Origin: an uncultured Erythrobacter sp.
GTDB taxonomy: Bacteria > Pseudomonadota > Alphaproteobacteria > Sphingomonadales > Sphingomonadaceae
Length of the DNA: 64,000 bases
Direction of reading: 5' to 3'
Assembly: GCF_947499705.1 (NCBI RefSeq)
Contig: NZ_CANMPJ010000002.1
Location: 62,001-126,000, forward strand
Under the pieces are notes generated by a model. That model did no database searches and was not told the DNA's origin. It worked only from the letters and a program-made list of their open reading frames with translations. Shown here piece by piece: positions 59,411 through 64,000 of the stretch (its first letter is position 1; every line of letters starts with the position of its first letter). The position numbers and the translations under genes were made by a program.

Positions 59411-60378
59411 TGAAAACAATTCTAATGCGAATTTTGGCACCCGTTGCTGCCCTGGCGCTCACCGGCTGTATGTCGGTCGGCCAAAGCGGCCGCGACCTGT
59501 TGCCCGAGGATACCAGCCTCGCCTATTTCCCTAAGAAAACGCAGACCCAGAACCTGCTTAACCAGCTGCCACCACCGCAGCGGCAGGTGGCGATCGCGGT
59601 CTACGGTTTCACCGATCAGACCGGCCAGTTCAAACCGACCGAGGCCGGACAAACACTCTCGCGTGCGGTTACGCAGGGCGCAGGCTCGATCCTGGTCAAA
59701 GCGCTGCAGGATGCCGGCAATCGCGACTGGTTCACCGTCGTCGAACGCGAGCGGCTCGATAATCTGCTGAAAGAGCGCCAGATCATCGGTGAAATGCGCC
59801 GCCGCTACCTCGGTGAAGAGCAGGTCGATCCGAATGCCCTTCCAGCCCTGCTGTTCGCAGGCGTTCTGCTAGAAGGCGGGATCGTCGGCTATGACACCAA
59901 CACCGTCACCGGCGGTGCGGGTGCGGCATTCCTCGGCATCGGTGCCCGCACCGAATATCGCCAAGACACCGTGACAGTCTATTTGCGCGCTGTTTCGGTC
60001 CGGACCGGAGAGGTCCTGACGAATGTCAGCGCATCCAAGACCATTGCCAGTCAGGCAATCGGTGCCAGTGCCTATCGCTTTGTGGCTTTCCGTGAACTGC
60101 TCGAGGCGGAATGGGGGATCACCTCCAACGAGCCCGATCAGGTCGCGCTGCAACAGGCAATCGAGAAGGCCGTCTACGGCCTCGTACTCGAAGGGGTCGA
60201 ACTCGATCTCTGGCGGTTCGAAGACATGGCAGCGGCTCAACCGCTCCTGTCCACATATCGCGCGGAACGTGATGGAATCTACGAAGCGCGCGATGTTCAG
60301 CGAGCGGTCCAAAAGGCCGGTTCGCTGACAGCTTTAACCATTGTCGACGATCAAGACGACGATGGTGACGGGTCTTAA
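59410..60378 (+). CDS. csgG: Curli secretion channel lipoprotein CsgG
   Basis: 322 residues. Lipobox LTGC near residue 20. Hallmark CsgG segments: QVAIAVYGFTDQTGQFKP, DWFTVVERERLDNLLKERQI, LEGGIVGYDTNTVTGGAGA and YLRAVSVRTGEVL, then KTIASQA. CsgG forms the nonameric outer-membrane pore through which curlin subunits leave. Overlaps csgF by 1 nt. The first curlin gene follows 207 bp later, so a separate promoter or processing site may lie between. Confidence 0.94.
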   Translation: MKTILMRILAPVAALALTGCMSVGQSGRDLLPEDTSLAYFPKKTQTQNLLNQLPPPQRQVAIAVYGFTDQTGQFKPTEAGQTLSRAVTQGAGSILVKALQDAGNRDWFTVVERERLDNLLKERQIIGEMRRRYLGEEQVDPNALPALLFAGVLLEGGIVGYDTNTVTGGAGAAFLGIGARTEYRQDTVTVYLRAVSVRTGEVLTNVSASKTIASQAIGASAYRFVAFRELLEAEWGITSNEPDQVALQQAIEKAVYGLVLEGVELDLWRFEDMAAAQPLLSTYRAERDGIYEARDVQRAVQKAGSLTALTIVDDQDDDGDGS

Positions 60379-60585
60379 GAAAACGACTGGCGGGCCAAAG
60401 TAGCTCGTCGGCGCAACAGACCAGAAGGCGCGTAAAGCGCTGAACAGGGACGCAAAAAAGTAAGCACGCAAAGGAGCTGCAACTCCGATGCGTGCAGGTA
60501 TAGGCTGCGATAACCTTGAAACACCCGGCGTCTTCACGCGCCGTGGTGACTCTTGATTATCGCCTTAAACAGAGGGTGATACAAG

Positions 60586-61890
60586 ATGAAAAAGCTTCTT
60601 TTCCTGACAGCGTCCGCTGCCGCACTGGCAACTGCCGGTCCAGCGCTGGCGCAATCTCAGGACTCCGTGATCTTCCAGGACGGCGATGACAACGCTGCAA
60701 CCGTTGAACAGGACGGCAACGAAAACCTGTCCGACGTCAACCAGGATGGCGACAACAACACCGCCACTGTCGACCAGGATACGAACCCTCCGGGATCGGA
60801 AAGCTTCTCGGTTCCAGCCAACACATCCGATATCAATCAGACCGGTGACTACAACACCGCGACCGTCGATCAGGATAACGACAACGCCGCTGGTTCGACC
60901 AACGCAGTGACCATCAACCAGAACGGTGACGGCACATCGGCGCTCGAAGCCAACGTGGCAGACGCATCGCAAAGCGGCGATGGCAACACCACCACCATCG
61001 ATCAGGGTGCAGCGGCACTCGCGACCGGAAACAGCAACGCTGCAACAACCAGCCAGTCTGGCCGGAACAACACGATCGATCTTGCCCAGATCAATGACGG
61101 AGCGAGTGCAGACGTTTCGCAGGACGGGACCGGCAACACTTCGACATCAAGCCAGGGCCGCAACAACGCCGCCAATACCACGACCAGCCAGGAGCTGTTT
61201 GTAGTCCAGACCGGCACCGGCAACACGTCCGACGTCGATCAGCGCGGGTCGGAAAACTTCGCCAGCGTCAATCAGACCGGCAACGACAACATGTCGACCA
61301 TCAACCAGCCCGGTTTCGACAACGACATTGGCGACCCCGTCGGATTGGTCAGCGTTGGCGTGAATCAGATTGGCGACGACAATGAGAGCACTGTCACTCA
61401 GTCCGCCAATTTCGGACTCGTGACCGTCGATCAAATCGGTAACAACCTGACCAGCTCGGTCTTCCAGACCGGCCGCGCGAACAATTCGGTTGCGGATGTC
61501 GATCAGTCGGGCACGTTCAACACCAGCACGATTACACAGACTGCATCGCCGCCGCCTGTTGGTCCCGGCCGCCAGATGACTGCCGAAGTCACACAAGGTG
61601 GCACGATGAACGAGAGTGTCATCACCCAGACCAACACTTTGGGCGCTCCGCCGATCTCCAACAATCTGGCAATGGTCAATCAGAGCGGTTCGATGAACTT
61701 CTCAGAAATCAGCCAGGACGGTCACGAAAACACCGCCGACGTCACCCAGAGCGGGTCGAATGGCGACAGCCTCGTGGATCAAACCGGCGATAGCCACACG
61801 GCGACGGTCACTCAGACGGGTTCGTTCGACATGTCGACGGTCACTCAGACCGGCACCGGCAACACCTCGACCGTCACTCAAGGCAACTGA
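60586..61890 (+). CDS. Large curlin-repeat protein 1
   Basis: 434 residues. Signal peptide (ends PALAQ), then roughly twenty curlin-type repeats of the form Q-x-G-x-x-N-x-(A/S/T)-x-V-x-Q, for example VNQDGDNNTATVDQD and VNQTGNDNMSTINQP. The Gln/Asn ladders match those that stack in the beta-helical curli amyloid, but the protein is about three times the length of E. coli CsgA and strongly acidic. Expected to be exported by CsgG and polymerise outside. Whether it acts as major subunit or nucleator is unknown. Confidence 0.88.
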   Translation: MKKLLFLTASAAALATAGPALAQSQDSVIFQDGDDNAATVEQDGNENLSDVNQDGDNNTATVDQDTNPPGSESFSVPANTSDINQTGDYNTATVDQDNDNAAGSTNAVTINQNGDGTSALEANVADASQSGDGNTTTIDQGAAALATGNSNAATTSQSGRNNTIDLAQINDGASADVSQDGTGNTSTSSQGRNNAANTTTSQELFVVQTGTGNTSDVDQRGSENFASVNQTGNDNMSTINQPGFDNDIGDPVGLVSVGVNQIGDDNESTVTQSANFGLVTVDQIGNNLTSSVFQTGRANNSVADVDQSGTFNTSTITQTASPPPVGPGRQMTAEVTQGGTMNESVITQTNTLGAPPISNNLAMVNQSGSMNFSEISQDGHENTADVTQSGSNGDSLVDQTGDSHTATVTQTGSFDMSTVTQTGTGNTSTVTQGN

Positions 61891-61897
61891 TCCAGCA

Positions 61898-61929
61898 CGT
61901 CGGCGAGCGCTTGATGGTGCCCGCCGACG
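61898..61929 (+). other. Intercistronic hairpin between curlin genes 1 and 2
   Basis: CGTCGGCG (61898-61905) pairs perfectly with CGCCGACG (61922-61929) around a 16-nt loop, with no T-run. It may stabilise the 3' end of the upstream message or reduce read-through, so that the curlin genes are expressed unequally. Confidence 0.45.
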
Positions 61930-61955
61930 GTTAGCCATTTCAAAGGAAATCAAAT

Positions 61956-63431
61956 ATGAAAACTCTTATTCTCACAGGCGCATCAGCCATCGCATTGGCG
62001 ATGGGCGGTGCCGCAATCGCTCAAGATTCAGGCGCAACTCTGTCTTCGGGCATCGCTGATTGCACCACCACTTCGGGCGGCAATTGCTCGGACATCGAAC
62101 AGACCGGCGTTGGCGAAACTGCCACCGTGGATCAGTCCGGCTCGGGCCAGTCGATCTCCGAAATCGATCAGGACGGCGCAGACAACACCGCCACGGTCAA
62201 TCAAGAAAGCACCGCTGGCGATGCCAACGAGTCCGAAATCGAGCAGGGCGGCGCAGCGGTCGACTCAACTGCTGAGGTTGACCAGATCGGTGAAGGCAAC
62301 CTGTCTTCGATCATCCAGGAAGGCGACGACCTGCTGGCCGACGTAAGCCAGAACGGTGAAGACAACAGCTCGACCGTACTGCAGACAATCGGTGCCGATT
62401 TCGCCACGACCGTCGTCGATCAAAGCGGTTCGCAGAACGTTTCTGACGTGACGCAAACCGGCGATTTCGCAAATGTCGACGTCATGCAGGACAATGGCGA
62501 TGCTGGTACGCTCGGTAACAACTCGCTGGTAACCCAGACCGGCAGCGGGGCTGCTGTCATTGTGACTCAGAGTGGACAGGAAAACCTCTCTGACGTTGGC
62601 CAAACTGCTAGCGGCGCTCTTGTCACCGTCGATCAAAGCGGGGTTTCAAACCGCTCGCTCGTCGATCAAGCCGGTGCCGGCGTCATTGTCGATGTCTTTC
62701 AGGACGGTGAAGACAATATGTCGACCGTCGATCAGGTAGCAATCGGATCATCCGCCAGCGTCGATCAGTTCGGCAATGACAACACCGCGCTGATCCGTGA
62801 GCGGGCCGAGGCTTCCGGTTCGATCATCACGCAGGATGGCAACGACAACAATGCCCAAATCGGCCAAAGCGATGCCGCAGGCCTGTTGTTCGGCTTCATC
62901 CCTGTTCCGCTGATCGAAGCTGATAGCGCTTCGATTGCGCAGGAAGGCAATGAGAACCGGGCGTCGGTTGTGCAGTTGGGCATCAATCAGTCGGCAACAG
63001 TCGAGCAGATTGGCAACAACAACACGTCGGGCGTTCCTGGCGATCTCAGCAACATCGGTGTTTTGCAGATTGGAGACAGTCAGACTGCCGAGGTCACCCA
63101 GATGGGCGACGGCAACACCTCGAATGTTTCGCAAGGTATTGGCAGCAGCCTTACCTTCGTGACAGGTGCCAGCAGCTTCGGGAACCTGGCGATCGTCGAT
63201 CAGAATGGCATCGATGGCACTTCGACCATCGAGCAGGCCGGTGATGAAAACGCCGCTCGTCTGACCGATTTCGGCACCGACAACGTGTCGTTCATCTCGC
63301 AGGACGGCGCACTCAACACCGCCGATGTCGCTCAGGCAGGCGCTCTGAACAACTCCTCCGTGACTCAGATCGGCAACGGCAACACTGCCCTCGTCGGTCA
63401 GGATACGGCTGCGCCATCGGGCAGCTTCTGA
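61956..63431 (+). CDS. Large curlin-repeat protein 2
   Basis: 491 residues with a signal peptide (MKTLILTGASAIALAMGGAA region). After an unusual N-terminal portion with two Cys (IADCTTTSGGNCSDIEQTG) come about twenty curlin repeats such as VNQESTAGDANESEIEQGG, VDQSGSGQSISEIDQDG and VTQMGDGNTSNVSQG. A non-repeat insert (LLFGFIPVPLIEADSAS) interrupts the array near residue 310. The Cys pair, absent from curlin 1, could form a disulfide near the start of the fibre domain. Confidence 0.88.
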   Translation: MKTLILTGASAIALAMGGAAIAQDSGATLSSGIADCTTTSGGNCSDIEQTGVGETATVDQSGSGQSISEIDQDGADNTATVNQESTAGDANESEIEQGGAAVDSTAEVDQIGEGNLSSIIQEGDDLLADVSQNGEDNSSTVLQTIGADFATTVVDQSGSQNVSDVTQTGDFANVDVMQDNGDAGTLGNNSLVTQTGSGAAVIVTQSGQENLSDVGQTASGALVTVDQSGVSNRSLVDQAGAGVIVDVFQDGEDNMSTVDQVAIGSSASVDQFGNDNTALIRERAEASGSIITQDGNDNNAQIGQSDAAGLLFGFIPVPLIEADSASIAQEGNENRASVVQLGINQSATVEQIGNNNTSGVPGDLSNIGVLQIGDSQTAEVTQMGDGNTSNVSQGIGSSLTFVTGASSFGNLAIVDQNGIDGTSTIEQAGDENAARLTDFGTDNVSFISQDGALNTADVAQAGALNNSSVTQIGNGNTALVGQDTAAPSGSF

Positions 63432-63440
63432 GGGTGATCC

Positions 63441-63477
63441 GCGGCCCGGCAAAGCGCTTTCGCGCAATCCGGGCCGC
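63441..63477 (+). other. Intercistronic hairpin between curlin genes 2 and 3
   Basis: GCGGCCCGG (63441-63449) pairs perfectly with CCGGGCCGC (63469-63477) around a 19-nt loop that itself contains a GCGC repeat. No T-run. Like the hairpin before curlin 2, it may tune relative expression along the operon. Confidence 0.45.
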
Positions 63478-63539
63478 ACTCCCTCTCAGAACTTGAGAGC
63501 ATGAGCCTCTCCGCCATGTTCTCCGAAAGGAACAAGAAA

Positions 63540-64000
63540 ATGAAAAAGACAATCATCACAGGCGCATCGATCCTGGCTCTTGCGGCCGCTGCTCCTGCCT
63601 TCGCGCAGAGCAACGTTTCGACAGTCGACCAAAATGGCAACGGCAACGGAGCCACTGTCGAGCAGGTCGGATCGAACATGTCCGACGTCGATCAGGACGG
63701 TGACGACAACGTTGCGACCGTCGATCAAAATGGTGCGACTAACAGCTCGACCATCGATCAGGATTCGATCGGTGCCGGTGCATTCGTCACTCAGGATGGC
63801 TCGACCAACACATCGAGCATCACCCAGAATGACGGCGACGATCGCAACACGATCGGCCTTCCCGAAGATCCCGAAGCAACCGTGAGCCAGATCGGCGATC
63901 GCAACACTTCGACGATCACTCAGGATGCAGTCGCGCCCGGCTATAACAGCATCGCGAATGTCGATCAGATGAGCGACGACAACGTCTCGGTCATCGATCA
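63540..64000 (+). CDS. Curlin-repeat protein 3, partial at the window end
   Basis: The frame opens at ATG 63540 and runs to the window edge without a stop, giving at least 153 residues. Signal peptide MKKTIITGASILALAAAAPA with FAQS after it, then curlin repeats: VDQNGNGNGATVEQVG, VDQDGDDNVATVDQNG, ITQNDGDDRN. The first repeats start right after the signal peptide. Total length unknown. Third tandem curlin gene, 108 bp after the second. Confidence 0.85.
   Translation, partial: MKKTIITGASILALAAAAPAFAQSNVSTVDQNGNGNGATVEQVGSNMSDVDQDGDDNVATVDQNGATNSSTIDQDSIGAGAFVTQDGSTNTSSITQNDGDDRNTIGLPEDPEATVSQIGDRNTSTITQDAVAPGYNSIANVDQMSDDNVSVID

Noticed and set aside
60586..64000. Dense short DNA repeats that could suggest a CRISPR or satellite array
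   Set aside because: The periodicity is in codons of curlin repeats; unit lengths vary and there are no constant repeats with unique spacers.
60586..64000. Asp-rich repeats as RTX toxin or S-layer protein
   Set aside because: No GGxGxD nonapeptides; the Q-x-G-x-x-N...Q ladder and adjacent csgF/csgG indicate curlins.

Overview
The window reads as chromosome from a marine or aquatic alphaproteobacterium of the Sphingomonadales, most likely Erythrobacteraceae (Erythrobacter or Altererythrobacter type). This is an inference from gene style and content: GapR (DUF2312), DUF1244, PurT with PurU, an RpoB/RpoC pair of alphaproteobacterial length, a PL7 alginate lyase, a lipoprotein PQQ alcohol dehydrogenase and a curlin operon with very acidic subunits. 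No rRNA, tRNA, CRISPR array, insertion sequence, prophage or replication origin was recognised.

Region 1 (1-4.3 kb) is a surface-polysaccharide locus: the end of a Wzx-type flippase, then on the minus strand an overlapping dTDP-rhamnose operon rfbA-rfbC-rfbD-rfbB followed by a sulfotransferase. Region 2 (4.5-12.9 kb) is a lasso-peptide biosynthesis cluster on the plus strand: a nucleotidyltransferase-like protein, an ABC exporter, an asparagine-synthetase-type macrolactam synthetase, three precursor peptides, an HPr-kinase-like protein, a PRMT-like methyltransferase with a possible leader-binding C-terminal domain, a 28-codon linker ORF, a PqqD-type leader-binding protein (B1) and a transglutaminase-type leader peptidase (B2). 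All three precursors carry the YxxPx(L/V)xxxGxxxxxTx leader signature, a Gly/Ala at core position 1, Glu at core position 8 and an Arg-rich C-terminus. Kinase, nucleotidyltransferase and arginine-methyltransferase-like genes in one lasso cluster make this the most interesting part of the window. A small secreted or membrane protein and a terminator close it, followed by an O-antigen-ligase-like protein, an FkbM methyltransferase and a fucosyltransferase-like protein (13-17.4 kb).

Region 3 (17.6-43 kb) is mostly core metabolism and housekeeping: an NDUFA9-like reductase, two Tat-exported dienelactone-hydrolase-like proteins (one lacking its catalytic half), a PQQ alcohol dehydrogenase, a formate-linked purine set (purT, purU) with a nitronate monooxygenase, a degenerate GGDEF protein, a PilZ-XRE fusion, lysC, ubiG, glpQ, ruvC, yebC, gapR, pyk, a cytochrome c'/b561 pair, gltX and an alginate lyase. 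A second copy of the small 'NTRAGDSS...NQSPGAN' protein lies at 32.3 kb.

Region 4 (43-58.6 kb) holds rpoC and rpoB on the minus strand and rplJ-rplL on the plus strand, so the usual rplJL-rpoBC string is split and oppositely oriented. Between them lie a LuxR-HTH/VOC fusion, a second PRMT-like methyltransferase, a DUF2975/XRE pair preceded by a 43-residue peptide and repeated TCAAT/ATTGA operator-like sites, a secreted LamG-like protein and an AraC regulator. Region 5 (59-64 kb) is a curli-type operon: csgF, csgG and three tandem large curlin-repeat proteins, the last cut by the window edge.
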